Of a stretch of 64,000 nucleotides of DNA, positions 14,005-27,033 are shown piece after piece. Source of the DNA: Baylisascaris procyonis (taxonomy: Eukaryota; Nematoda; Chromadorea; Rhabditida; Ascarididae); NCBI GenBank assembly GCA_037389465.1, contig JAZARR010000260.1, positions 816,501 through 880,500 of the forward strand, read 5' to 3'. Below the pieces are notes generated by a model. The model was given only the letters and a program-made list of their open reading frames with translations. It had not been told where the DNA came from and searched no databases. Numbering within the stretch: the stretch's first letter is position 1; each line of letters begins with the position of its first letter. Position numbers and translations under genes: made by a program.

Positions 14005-14009
14005 GAATC
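14005..14009. repeat. Target-site duplication GAATC (right copy)
   Basis: Exact direct repeat of 5642-5646, directly abutting the 5' LTR of the BEL/Pao element. Confidence 0.9.
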
Positions 14010-14356
14010 CATTGGGAACGTGAGTTGAAGCTAGGAATTAGGATCAGCGTGCACTTAGGATAACGGATTTCATAACTTGAGCTTGTGTATCTCGCTAGTT
14101 AAATCCACTTGGCCAATAGACAAAACGGCGCGCACAAACGACACTAGCAAAGGCAAGATGAGCCGGGACAGCGCACTGACTGCAGCATGCTGGACCTCCC
14201 AAAAGGCGTTCATGGTACAAAAGATTTCAGCTAAGGAAAAGATCACAGGAGTTGTTGAATGGGGGATAGGGTGGATAGGTTGATAAGAGGACTTTATTTG
14301 ATTGATTGCTTCTTTGTTCTGGTTCATCTGCATACTGAAAAAAGTTCAGAGCTTAC

Positions 14357-14453
14357 TTGAAGTAAATGATCCACAATAACGATATCAAAATTTTGATGCA
14401 TCATAGCAGCAAATCGCTTCGAATGAAGCATCTCTGCGCAAAATGGATGCGTT
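14357..14453 (-). CDS. Possible UDP-glycosyltransferase exon (isolated)
   Basis: A minus-strand frame ends at a good donor (CTTCAA|GTAAGC). Its C-terminal part reads CAEMLHSKRFAAMMHQNFDI and then VIVDHLLQ. This resembles the N-terminal half of nematode UDP-glucuronosyl/glucosyltransferases, where a Cys-rich helix is followed by 'FD..I.D'. The upstream acceptor is uncertain; CCGAAG is used here. I found neither the preceding exon nor the expected following one. The BEL/Pao element lies 350 bp downstream, so this could be a relic of a gene broken by insertion. Chance similarity is possible. Confidence 0.3.
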
Positions 14454-14539
14454 CTTCGGAGAACGTGAAGGAAAAATATGATTGATCGAATATCCCATGG
14501 ACGATGCCAATTCACTGGCATATATGACTCCCATACCAA

Positions 14540-17500
14540 ATTATGACCATATTGCAGTGCTCGATGACCTTAAAATAGCATTTCGATTAAAGGACAACTC
14601 GAGAACATCTTTCTCATTTTCATCCCCCCAAAGTTTGTTTTTGCTGAGTTTCTTCCATTATACAGTCGTGAACCTCCTTTATACTCCCATGCGCATAAAA
14701 TAAATTAGCATTTTGTTCGTGGATCATTACTAATGCAAGAGGTCTCTGAACACTATTATCGGCTGCTTTACTGGAGCGTAATAAAACCGAACCATCCTTC
14801 TTCCTCCATAGCTATCCGCTCATATAATATCTAGTTGAGTCTTACAGGGCAGCAGGCCACTGATCTGGAAGGAACAATTAAGGAAGGGCAGCAGGGACCC
14901 TTGTTTGAAATGTACGCACGCACATGTGCGCAAGCGAACAAACGTCTACGCATATAGACGATGAAAAAATCCTCAACAGCAGCCGATGAAAACATGTGGG
15001 CTACGGGAAAGGAATTCTTTCGATGGAGAAGCGCTGCGATCCTGGAACAACAGCTTTTATAGCCAGTTGCATATTCACTGGGAACTTGCCGACATTTTGA
15101 GTCAGGTCGTGCAGCTTCATTTTTCCAGAATGAAGTGCAAGGTAAAAAGAAGCCGTTGACGTATGGACTTCAGAAGTAGATGTCCACTAAAAACAACCTT
15201 ACCTTCTTCGTCGACGCGATGGAGCAATAGAGATGTCCATGTGCTCGGCAGTTTGATAGGACCGAAACCAAATTCATACATATATACTTGAACCCATGAA
15301 ACGTTTGCACCTTAAGGCGTCATTTATTACATCAACTCCTCTTGTTAATAGATGCATCACAAAAAATACTACCACCCAAGACTGACATTGCTTAATGTGT
15401 CTCAACAGTTTTTTTAAATATTTACCATTTCGCTACAGCAAACGGTTTGCTGCATTCAACAGCACCATTAATGATGGATCGTTGGCGTTCCATTCAACTA
15501 AAACAACTAGCCTGGGAATTCTTTGCCAATCTCGCGCATCATCACATCATGACTATAGCATCCGCTCGATGGAAAGAGTGCAACGCGTTGTGCAGTGATA
15601 GTCTTGATATGCATACATATCGTCACCAATAAAACATTACGAATCCATAGCCATCGAAAATTAGTCAAAGAAAATTCAATCGACATAACGTGGAGTGCAA
15701 ATATTTATCAATTGTGCGCAGGCTTATGCGGCTTTTTGATAATTTACTTGGAGGAGAATACCACGGGAATATAGTCAAAATGTACCACGGAATTTATAAT
15801 TTAATGAGCCTGGAACTAAAAGTTTTACGAATATTGAAAGCATGAAGATAACGCAGACATGACGACGTGCCGCGTCTCTATGTCTTGAATGCATTTGATT
15901 TGCATCAAACCAATTTCTCATCGGTTTTAAGCAATAATCGACAGCCTCCTAGATGAATGTAACTTAGAGTTTGATTTCTTTTTTTGTAAGTAAATTCTCC
16001 TCTACGTTTTCTTTCTACCGTATAATATAGCAACATTACTCCGTTTGTGATATTGGATTTGAAAACAATACTTCATAGAACGTCTTCGAGGGCATTATTA
16101 TTGAAAGTGGGAACATAGAGGCCCAAGCAGTGCTCGTGTTTACTTCTGTTGGGAGCAGCCATCCTTTAAATTACAATTAAGCCAAAAAGCAACGGAGGTG
16201 CAAACCTTTAACGACACATAATTAAAACAACAATATCATCGTTTTGAAAAATTTTCGACTGAAATTCACTTCACATGCGTTGCATTGAGATAAAATTGAC
16301 TGCTTCGAACATCTCCTCAGCGTCACATAGTCATTACCTACCACTGTGGATGACAAACTGAAGGTGAATCGATCGTGACAGCCGCAGCATCGTCAACGAA
16401 TAGACTCAACGAAAAGCCAAATATGACATCAACAACGCTACTTGAGAGAACAGCGCACCGGTCAGCTCGACCGACAATCAAAAAATTGAAAGAAACGCTT
16501 CGCATGGGAATGCGCTCATATAGAACAGATGAAAACGAGCCAGCAGGTAGCTTAAAGAAAGCTGAGAAATCCTATCTCTATCAATGTGAAGTGATTCGGC
16601 AAAAAAACTCTTACGAGTATCGAAAACAGCTTCGCAAATTCTTCAAATTAGCAGTTTTTTTTTTTATCATAAGGAGCTGAAAATACCGAGAAAACTTTTC
16701 ACACATTGCGCACAGAGGCTTTCGAAGCTTTCGCATGGAATTTGTTCATGGAATGCGAAGAATCAAAAGTAGTGGCGGATGTCATCTGCTCTATTGCACC
16801 TTTGCGTTAATTTTTTGATGAATTTATGCTCTTTGCTAGATGAATCTCATTGCATTGATAAGGTGTGACGTGGTTTGGCTAACTGCGGAAGTTTTAGGGC
16901 CACTAAAGCGCTTAAAATTCATGCGATTATTTCAGTTATTTCACTGCTCAGTTTGTAGTATGCGGTTATTGATTATGATCCTGAGTCCTGTCCACAAGTT
17001 TCCATATCCTTATGAGGCCTTCTTCTGTTAAAACCCTTCCACAGTTACAGTGAACAGTCGAGCCAAAATTAAGGATTGTCAGTTTTCTACTGGCAACCAC
17101 GTTGCGAGTTCTTACAGCCTCTAAAAATTTGGAGCAATGCCCATTTCATGGAACATATGGAAAATTTCTAAAAAATTAGTTAGCACGCGTAATCTGAGGA
17201 TCCGAGCTATGTTATGCGCCACGTATCGATCCCCAACAATTGACTCTTTTTGGACGGTGATTTTTCTTTGCCGAGGATTCAGTGCGAGATGCCAAATGTT
17301 ACCCTCTAGCTAAGAATGAAAAGAACCATATGTTGAACTCTCTGAAAAGGTCGACTGATAGAAACATCAAAATGGGACGATCGTGGAAGTTCTTTTTTTT
17401 CGTGGAAGTTTTCAGTGGAAGAATATTAGAGCTGTTTGCTCAGATAGTTCAGTTAGCTGGTCAAGGTTGTGCTCAAACTTGTAGCACGTTGAAGGCGATC

Positions 17501-20500
17501 AGGTGAAAATCGTAATGAAATTACTGGCCGAACAAGAATTATTATAAGAATATTGTGGAGTCGAGAAATCCCATGCACTTTTTTGAAGAGCAGCGAAAAT
17601 GCCCGCATTAAATTCTTCCCAACGACTCTATGAAGAAGATGGGCATTCCGACCGATTGAATGCCTTGCATTTTGCTCAATAACATAAGCAATGTTGTCTC
17701 GTCTCACCACTCGTCACTTTCAGAAGCGCTCATGCCTTCTTTATCGTTGGAATTCCCCGAAAGAAAAAGCTTCTAGTGGATTTCGAACAGGATTTCCGCA
17801 TATCAACTTGTTGCCTACTATCATCGTTCATAGCTCCACGTTCTTCAATAATTTGGTGGGTTAATTTTATTGTGCAAGAGTTAAGCGATCCTTTAACTTC
17901 TGGAATAAGGCATTTCAGTCCAAAAGTTTTTTTCGACCTACGGTGATTTTCAGTTCTTTCGAAATTGTCACACAGAAGTACTTTCCACGGGTGTTGTGTT
18001 TGTTAGCCAAGGATTAGAACGTTGTTTTTGGAACAGTGGTGAAACTAATGCAGGCAGATTCTCAGTAGACAAAAGTTGGGCGTTTTTAACGAGTCCAGTC
18101 ATGCAAAGAGTACCCGCAACGTGCGGACTGAAAGTGCTGCTAATGATGCTTTCACACGACTACAATGAGCACCTCCTAACAGGAATTTTTTTTTTTTTTG
18201 ACTTGTAGCCAACATAATGCTTGTCGTTAATTGACTTATGAATTCGGCTGCGAACTCCAGGTTAATCACTAAATTAGTAAACAGCATAACATAGAGAACA
18301 ACGTCAGAGGTACAGGAAATTGTTATATTAGGGTCTAGATCATTTATGACGACGAGGAATGATAGGAGGATGTTTGGAAACGCAATTGACACTGTCACAG
18401 TAATCACTTTATATCTGGTTCAAATGAGGCAGAGAAGAAACGCGCTGTATATGCGACAAACGATGGTGTTTTAATCCCTGAGCGGAACGAATAACGAAGG
18501 AAGTATTCAGGATTAGTGGTTACGGAAAAGTGAGTTGCGCGAAGATATCAAGAAATAAGGCACACCAGAAAAACTTGTTAAAGAAAAGAAACACATGCAG
18601 CCAGCGACGATTTAATTTCTCTAGACGTATGGAGGAGAGCACATCAAAAATATCGCAATTAACCCCTCTTTATATCATAGCTGTGTAGGCGAACGCCACA
18701 TTAAAAAAATTGCGGTAGTGGGAGCAATGAGCGCAAAATGTTGACAAGATGTTTTGCCTCGTTTGTGTTTTCATTGGGGTATCGTTGTCTATCACTCTTC
18801 ACATTTCTATAAAGTTTACACTCACTACGAAAATGAAAGACTTCAAATTTGATGACGCATTCTTTCACATTGACGAATTGTTTCTGCCAACTCAAGAACG
18901 CTGCTGATGTTTCACACATTTTCGTCGATACGTCTTTGCTAGCGAGCGATACTGTGGAAGCAACGGGTAGCCGCAACCTAATAAAAAAATAAGTGGAAGC
19001 AAGTTGCATCGATCTGCCTCAAAATTCAACAAACATTGCCGTTTTAGCAACTCGTTTAGTCAGTTCATGTGAATGCGTGTGGAATTTTTGGAACTTTTGA
19101 TGAAAGCTAGGTAACGAGACCAAAAGTCACAACTTGCTGATTGCCGGCATTATATCTTCACCAAAAATCATGGGAATGAGAACTTTGGTCTGCGAAGCCA
19201 CAGTAAGAACAATGGGCAACTTCCGGCAAATCACTGATACGTTGAAAATGACGCCCTCGAGATGATGCTGCTATACTTTAGGCGTCATTTTCAGATTTTT
19301 ATCACGTTGTTTAATTTGGTTACTCGCTCATAAGAAGTGAGTATTACGTTTTACTTGCACGCAATAATTCTGAGATGTTCATCTCTAAATAAGCAATTTT
19401 CAAATAATGTCGAAGCAACTGATAAGTCGAATGCACTAATTTTCATCCCAGCGGTTGTTGATTTCTCAGCTAAATGCATTTACATAAATATCCCGCTGAA
19501 CAAACTCGATTATCGCAACAATAAAATCGATATGTGACAAGCACGAAGTGTGCGAAAGGGTTCGGCCATGTGATGTCGATGTTTGATACGCCAAATTTTA
19601 AACCGTAACAGCCATCTCTACTTAGCAAGAAAAAAACATTACAAATACCGCTGTTAGGGATGACCTTCAAAAGCAAAAAAAAAGAAGTCAACGTGCGTCA
19701 AACAAAAGCGCAAAAAGGATCTGGTATGAAAAACTCCAGCAATCTTTGGCATTGACATATCACGGCATAATGTACCTCCGTTCCCCAACCGCTCCCAACC
19801 CCTTCTCTCTCCTCCAGCCAAACCAAACAAGTAGCTAACAATGTTAGAATCGAGCCACTTAATATTGAATTGTTGCAAACGTGTAATATACGGTCTACTG
19901 AATGCTTTTCTACAAGAACATCCACACCCCAATTTTGTAAGTGTGTTATCGTCTGAAAAGCATTTACTATTGAAAAAATAAAAGCGAATATCGGCGTAAG
20001 ATCGACCTAGGGTCTTCATGACGGATAATAATATTTTAGGAAGAATCATACAAGAGTTAGCATGATAGGGAAAGTGTGACCAAGCAACGAGCAGAAGAAT
20101 CAGTGGCCCTGTCAGCAGAAAGGGAATCCGTGAAGGGAAACACACTTATCACAATTACCACTTATCGCGAACCCAAAGCCTTTGGCAAAAGTGCTTTTTT
20201 TATCGAGGGGCACAATTTTACGAGGAATTCGAGATCACTTCATTTTTCGTTTCCATTAGCAGTCTTGCATTTTCAGCGCGATTTCCACATATGTGCATCC
20301 GTAAAAGCACTCCAGCTGGAAGAGCGATAGAGGAGATCGTAGCTGCGTGTCACGATGCTTCCGGGACATGGAAAAGTAGAATCTGTGGCCCGGCCAGGCA
20401 AGCGAAGAATCCGTGGTCATCGTCGCACAAAAGGGAATCCTTTGCTGCCGCTTCCGTCGCCCTGTATGAGCAGTTACTCTTCTATTTGATTTCCTTGTTT

Positions 20501-20990
20501 TACCTATGTGCAAGCAGTAACTTGTAGTTCTGCTGTACTGACAAGTGCCTGCGCGCATTTTACTTTTGACTGTTCAAAATTTAGATGCTTTTTTTGGTGA
20601 ACAAGCGTATTTTGGGTCTTCAGGTCGTGCTGGACTTTTTTTTTTGTGCAGACGTGTGTGCAGTGAGGGTTTTCCAAATTTTCAACAACAACATGATATT
20701 TTCTTGTGCGCACATGCGAGCCGTGGCAGTCTCGCCCATGATTAGGACAACATTTGGTACTTTGTCGTGCCTTGGGTGTGCCATGGTTGCGCCTATTTCT
20801 TTTGTAGAATTTTATCTATTCTTCTTCCTGCAGTTTCGATGCGATTTTCCAACCCGTTTCGTTCTTGTTTGGTTTTAACCAATGGCCTTATTTGCGGATG
20901 GTATTGTCCACATCGAACTTGCGATCTTCTTAAATATCGAGCGATGACACATTCGATGACAGCAACATCGAATCGTTAATTTCATCCAGT
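14540..20990. other. Unassigned 6.4-kb stretch
   Basis: No complete gene was recognised. Open frames of up to 163 codons (19654-20145, minus) lack known motifs and matching exons. One minus-strand frame at 18236-18414 resembles a patched-type sterol-sensing segment and is listed as a finding only. No LTR, terminal inverted repeats or RNA gene were recognised. Confidence 0.45.
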
Positions 20991-20994
20991 GTGC

Positions 20995-21255
20995 CATGGA
21001 AATCGTCATTGCTGCTGTCAAAACACCGTCCTTCAGAAAGTCTGCGGAAAGTATGTTCCGAGCGATTTCATCACTTCACACCATTGTTTTGATTATTAAG
21101 TCTAACTTGATTCAAATATGCATTGCCTACCGCCTCGGTTTCCCGCGTTCTCCTCCTCACGGTTTCTCTCCGGGGGTAAAGTGGTTCGCAAAACCACCAA
21201 CGAAGCAGCCTGATTCTTCTGTTTCCTCTCGAGGCATATGAAGGAAGAACAGTCT
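20995..21255. repeat. Diverged duplicate, copy 1
   Basis: This copy aligns with 22915-23180 in the same orientation. Shared blocks include the AAGTCTGCGGAAAGTA / AAGTCAGTGGAAAGTA region, GCGATTTCATCACT / TCGATTTCATTCACT, GTGGTTCGCAAA, and a final AAGGAAGAACAG. Similarity is interrupted by many substitutions and small gaps, so the duplication is old. On the minus strand both copies keep a similar reading frame. Confidence 0.65.
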
Positions 21256-21788
21256 CAGATGTTCTTAGGAAATGAAACCGCAGGCGTTATAGATAGTATC
21301 GTAAAATCATATCACGCAGTCGAGACATCAAATTAGCGGTGAACTTTCCCAGAAAGCGCATTTGTAAAACTCCGATTGCTACTTCATGCCTCCATCCACG
21401 GCGCTCTGATGATCTGGTTGGGGGACAACTCCTTATGAGTATTTTATCAATGATGAGTCTTGCGTTAGTAGTTTAAGATATTCATGGTCTTGAGAAGCAA
21501 ATAAACTAAGCGACTGAGGTGAACGCAAGATTGCTCAGGTATCCGTGTAACATTAATTGACAGTAGGCAGAATGCATATATTCTTTTCCGCAACGACGTG
21601 AATAGCGGTGGAAATAATCAGACTCCGTGAGGCCATGAATGGTTTGGAGGAGCGGAGTGAGAGCGGTAGTATCTCATAAAAACGACACAAAAAGAAGCTC
21701 ACTTGGCCATTTTCTTTTTGTACCGTATTCTGCACAGAGGCAATGCATCGCCATGGGACCACTGAAGGAGCGAGAACTCAGTTATACA

Positions 21789-22182
21789 TGTAGGGTATCG
21801 CGCTAAGCCAACCCAAGATATCTACGTGTGATCTATCATTGCAGTGATCACGTTTGCCCTCATAGTCGATTCTCTTTGAGTGTTCTTGGCATAATGCCAT
21901 TGATCTAATATTGTGCTCTTAGCGATATCCGAGGCCTATAAAAGGCTGCTCTCAGCGCGACAGAGTCAGTCTGCTTCTTCTGTCCGTCTTCTCCACTCGT
22001 TAGCTTTCGCCAATACGCTTCGCATTGTCCCATTTAGCTCTCGTTGTTATATATTCGTCTTGGGAGCAGTTATATTCCCCAATAAAGCGTTTCTACTATC
22101 TCCGCGTGCTGTACATTCCACTTCGGCCTCCCTCTTCAGCATTGTCGCTGCGACACAGCAAATTGGTGTTCAGATACAACAA
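21789..22182 (+). mobile_element. LTR-like insertion, probable solo LTR
   Basis: This 394-bp segment is flanked by TATACA direct repeats (21783-21788 and 22183-22188). It begins TG and holds TATAAAA (21937-21943) followed about 140 bp later by AATAAA (22081-22086), the promoter and poly(A) spacing typical of an LTR. Its end is AACAA rather than a clean CA; if the end is moved 1 bp to CA, the 5-bp flanks match with one mismatch. Another reading is a 5' LTR ending near 22160 followed by a TGG primer site, but I see no internal retroelement coding sequence after it. Confidence 0.5.
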
Positions 22183-22914
22183 TATACAAGCACAATTCTT
22201 TTCTTCACGGCTACGGAGGTCGACTGGAAACGAAATGGATAAGGTCATTGATTCACGTACCTTCGTGACCGACCAAATTGTCGAGTCAATGAAAACTCTT
22301 AGCATCTGAAGAATCAACATATGCGGAGGAATAAAAAGAAAGAGAACAGCGCGCCGAATGTTCGGGCATCGTACAGTGGAAGAGATTTCAAGCAGAACAT
22401 TCAAGCACAGACCTGTTCTTTGAACTAGATCGGCGAGTGAACCTAAAGGTAGCGGAATACAAACAGGAATGAAAGACGATGACTTGAAAATAGGTCGGAT
22501 AGTACATTCATCCGATACAGCGCCATATGGCCAACATCCGCGTTATGTGATCGGATAGTACATTGATCCGACATAGGACCACACACCTGATTTCATTTCT
22601 TCCTTGAAAGGTGAAAGCCGGTGTAGAAACACGTAGGTGTGAACTATATTCGGAACCGAGCTAAACCGAGCGATACCAAACCAATCCCACAAACCATCAG
22701 TAACTGAGTACAATGCACACAATGTCAAATGGGTTCGAATACGCCGTACAAACACGCAGCCGTACAAGCAGAGAAAGCGCGCAATATGATAGGGCAGAGA
22801 AGAACATATATCACTGGGCTCGCTGTGTGCAAGGAAGTCTCTGCGTTGTCGTTTACAATAACACGCACAGGAGGGGATTTGCAGTGTGGTCGTTCCACAT
22901 AACACCGATGTCTG

Positions 22915-23180
22915 ATTATTCCTACTCCTGGAAGTTTCTAGTCCTTGTGGTTAAAATAGCGTCATACAAGAAGTCAGTGGAAAGTACGATGTGGTCGATT
23001 TCATTCACTGGAACGTCATTTTGATTTCTAGGTCCAGGAAGATTCATACGTTTATCTCCTGCTGCCTGCTTGGCGCGTTCTACTTTTTATAATTTCCCTC
23101 TGGTGAAGACGTGGTTCGCAAAGTCGTCAACAAACCAATTGAGTTATTTCATTTCTTTTCATAGCATCTTAAGGAAGAAC
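22915..23180. repeat. Diverged duplicate, copy 2
   Basis: Second copy of the segment at 20995-21255, same orientation, about 1.9 kb apart. The probable solo LTR lies between the two copies. Confidence 0.65.
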
Positions 23181-25745
23181 AGATAGTTGGGAACGGTGCT
23201 GAAAAGAAAATCTCTCAGAAATGCATAAATTAATATGGCAGCATGAAGTTATTTCGCACTTCCGGGAACGTTCAACGAACAATTTACTGAAAATAAAGAT
23301 CACTGTAAAAGTTGGAAGGTCACGAAAGGAAGACGAGCAAACAATTTCACTTTTTCGAAATACACTCTCGTCTGTCATCTCGCCGTTATTATTTTAAGGA
23401 CCAAAGCTCAGGACAACATTTTGATTTGTCGATTACATTTAGGGCTTTTCAAACTGGAATGAAAGAGGTCTTTTTTGAGCAATCGTCATCGAAAAAAGTA
23501 CCCACAAAGTGCAGTCCAAAAGTATCCCTAGAAAGGTTTTCACATAACTACGATGTGGGCCCAAAATTTCAAATGCCTTGCATCGTTATCGGAACTTCTT
23601 TGCTCAACTTTCAACACAATATTTATCTCTATTCTTTCATGAATTAGTTTGGAAAGTTGCACTCATTATGCTTGGCACCCCTGTACCCTTGGTATCAATG
23701 CTCGGTATCGTGTACCCTTCATGTACCCATGAACATAACCCTCAAAAAACCCCAAAAATTATGCTTGAATATGAGGAAAATCAGCAGCAAGTTGGTGAAC
23801 AGTATATTTCTTGACACACGTCAGAGGGAATGAGAAATATCTACTCAAGATTTCGTTTAATTCTGACAATAGCAAAGAATTTGAATATGATCACAAGTGT
23901 AATTCAACTACTTCTTGCAGTCATCTCACATCTTATTTCAAGTGGGGCAAACTACAGAATTACTTTCGAATCCACAAGCGAACTGAGTAATAAAGATAGA
24001 GATAGGTGATAGTTGTTGCGGAAGCAGAAAGCGATTTAAAAATACCACGAAATGAGACATTCGCTAACAACTCGTAGAAGAAAAGTAACACAGCACTTCC
24101 CGCAGAGTCTGTGGAGTCTTAATCGATAGCTGGTGCAAACGAAACGACGGTTAAGATCACAGATGATTGTCATTTTAATACACCAATGTTCTGGGAGACC
24201 AGTTTTAGTGTTGGATGAACGAACTGTGAAAACGGGAATATTTCCACCATTCTGGAGCAAATCGCAACAAACTCGCTGAGAATTGTTTGTCCACTAGACT
24301 GGCTTTGCTAATCCTTCTTCAAGGTTCTAATATGTTCGGACACATTGACACATTGGACGTATTTCGCACCTAGTAGATCTCTGCTTTCTTAGTGCGTTTA
24401 TTATAAGTGACAGACAATTTTCATGATGAGAGAACAGTATCGAGGTTTCACAGTATGGCCTTCCGGCCGCTTCGATGTTACGATGTCGTCCGTACTGTGA
24501 TGTGGTTGGCGCACAGCTACGTCATCCGATGTTGAATTTCCACCAATATTTACACATCAAAAAACGAAGAGGAAGGTGAAGATTCGCTCAAGGTCTCCAG
24601 ATAGTTTCATTTCTTTACGAAAGGATACTGATCACTACATTTGGAGCAAGCATAAATTGCTCTTTGCATAGTGTTTATTGATTTACCAATTGATCATATG
24701 AAGGATGTGATGCTTTGCACGGTGTAATCGCTCATTTTCTCATGCTGTTTGGCTCGATGAGACAGATGTGAAGGTGTAGCTTGAATCAACGTCTTCTTTA
24801 TTGTCACTACCAGGAACTAATCACAGATAAGCAATGAGGTCGTGCATTTTATGGACACAAATTCTTTTTTTTAATACTGTTGCGATTTGGCATTCCATTG
24901 TGCAAGATATGGATTCGTCACTAAGTAAAGATAATTATTGCATATGTGGTCATTTTTCGCCACGATGATGACGATTCATCAAATAACTGTGTGAGGCACA
25001 CTTTTTGCCACTTGTTCAGTCGTTTTCTATTGCGACATGTGCTCGATGCGCCCCGATAAAGGCTGCAATTGGCTCTACGCTTCTCTTCCCTTCGATCATC
25101 TGCTCTGCGCCTTATTTGGAATCATACATACAAGATGTACCTGGAAAAAAATTCGAAGGCATAAGTTTCGCTTCCGTTTAATTTTTGGAATGGACGATCT
25201 TTTTCGGCTAATGGCACATGTGTCAATAAAGACGTTGACTATATCAATCATACTAAAACCAAAATGAGAATATAAGAAGCAGACAGTTGTTGTATGACGA
25301 CAACCTGTGATGCTAGTCATATCTCAAGGAGCACTATGATTGAGCGTGTTAAAAGTAGGCTCACTCGGAAATTTGAAAGACGTTAGTGATGAATTCAGTG
25401 GCGGATTCGAAATATTCTTCGCCGATCTTTTGAGGGAGCACCTCATTTCCGAAGAAAACTCGGACGCATTAAGTCAGCTCCGTTCCAGTTTTCACTATGG
25501 ATGATTATTCCTGGGCTTATGGCAAGCGAGCGAAGAGTTGTCGTGACTATGGTCATCACGCAGTATTGTAGCGAAAAATTTCTGACAATTGAATGAAGGC
25601 GAATAGCATCGTGAAAGGAGAAAAAAGACCATACGAGAAAGAGCATTGTTTTGTGAACGATCATAGTGCCGATATATGTAAACTTCAGAAAAAATTTGAT
25701 GGGCTTATTCGCGAAGGACCTCTTTGAGCCGTAGTTTGAGTCGCA
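23181..25745. other. Unassigned 2.6-kb stretch
   Basis: No gene or mobile element was recognised. Open frames are all below 112 codons, with no domain-like motif. Confidence 0.5.
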
Positions 25746-26664
25746 GTCGACTCAATGCGGTATCGAAATTTTTGCTTTGTTTTCTGTGTAAATTTTCCAA
25801 CAGCGCTTCAGTGTTTTCCTGCTTTTGTTTTTGACCGCTTTCTTTAATTTCTTCTAAAATATCTCATTATCTAGCTGCATCATATCGGTCATCATGAATC
25901 CTGCAAAACGAAGCTGCAAACATTGAAATACCACGCCGACTAGATGAAAACATGCAGAACGTGACGTTGTACGTCAACAAATTGTTCCTTCAGCTTCAAT
26001 TGCTTGTATTCAAAAATCGCTCATTCGGGCTTTACTTTTCATTGCTTCTTAATATATTGCGGGGCCTTACATTTCATTAGCCAAGCTCAAGAAAACGCTA
26101 AATTTATTGAAGAAAGGAATGAAGCACTCAAAGATATGCAACCAATATTACTAATTATAAGGAATTCGGCGCAGCAAAATTGATAACCTTAAATGTAAAG
26201 TGGCAAACAAATTAACAGTGTGCTGGTTAGCACCGCGCCACAAAAAAAATGATCTTGCACTAGCGGCAGCTTTTTTCTTGTACATTGCTCAAGAGATGCC
26301 ACACTACTTTCCATTCGTTCACGCAATGATCTGTTCTATTAAGCTGACAGCAAATCGTTGCTTTGGCAATACCAATTGATAGTAGAGTGAAAAAACTTTA
26401 ACGTGAAATGTTTATTATAAGAAAAAAGTAAAGAAGTTTCCTTCGAAACGACTGGTTCTTGCCGTATCACATTTTATTTGTGCAAGGAAAGGTTCACCAA
26501 ATCAACTTTCCTAATGGTGGAATTGCAGGAACTTCAATACTTTCTTCTTTTTCAGAAGTTTTCACCGCTTTAAACGATAAAAGTGCTTTTTTTTGCAGCT
26601 AACAACTTCAGTCTATTAAGAAGGAAATGAAGCATTAAAAATTTGCAACAAATATAACTTCTAA

Positions 26665-26681
26665 TTATATATATACAGATA

Positions 26682-26739
<58 letters not shown>

Positions 26740-26749
26740 TGTATATATA
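26665..26749. repeat. (TA)n tract in the left arm
   Basis: Interrupted TA run of about 85 bp, in the mirror position of 28743-28788 in the other arm. Confidence 0.9.
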
Positions 26750-27033
26750 AAATTACAGAAGTGCGGTTTCTCTTTTAGGTTTCGCCCATTGACGAGTCGA
26801 AAAACAGCCCATAGAAGGCAGCAGGATATGTATTTCGGATCTCATGGTCCTCACCAAATGCCTTCGTCAGTTGGCAATAAAAAGTCAAGTGTGCACAGAA
26901 CAAAGTCCTTATGCAGAGAATAAAGTCCTTATGTGTGAAATAATCGAGCAACATACTTATATCTACAAAAGGCTATTTGTCTGGGGATTACCTTATTGCG
27001 AAATCCATGCAAAATCTTTAGCATGATTAATCC

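Noticed and set aside
13465..14012. Two small minus-strand frames in the 5' LTR (and one in the 3' LTR at 5708-5947)
   Set aside because: They are LTR sequence, and one is the LTR copy of the polyprotein C-terminus. They are not separate genes.
14070..14333. GC-richer frame next to the BEL/Pao element as the next UGT exon
   Set aside because: From the phase-0 donor at 14357 the only nearby acceptor (TTCCTTAG) leads to an early stop, and the peptide is not UGT-like.
16375..16680. 101-codon plus-strand frame, Lys/Arg-rich
   Set aside because: No Met-initiated context, no known motif, no neighbouring exons.
19654..20145. 163-codon minus-strand frame with a hydrophobic start
   Set aside because: No recognisable motif, no splice partners, and a frame-shifted overlapping ORF. 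Not better than chance.
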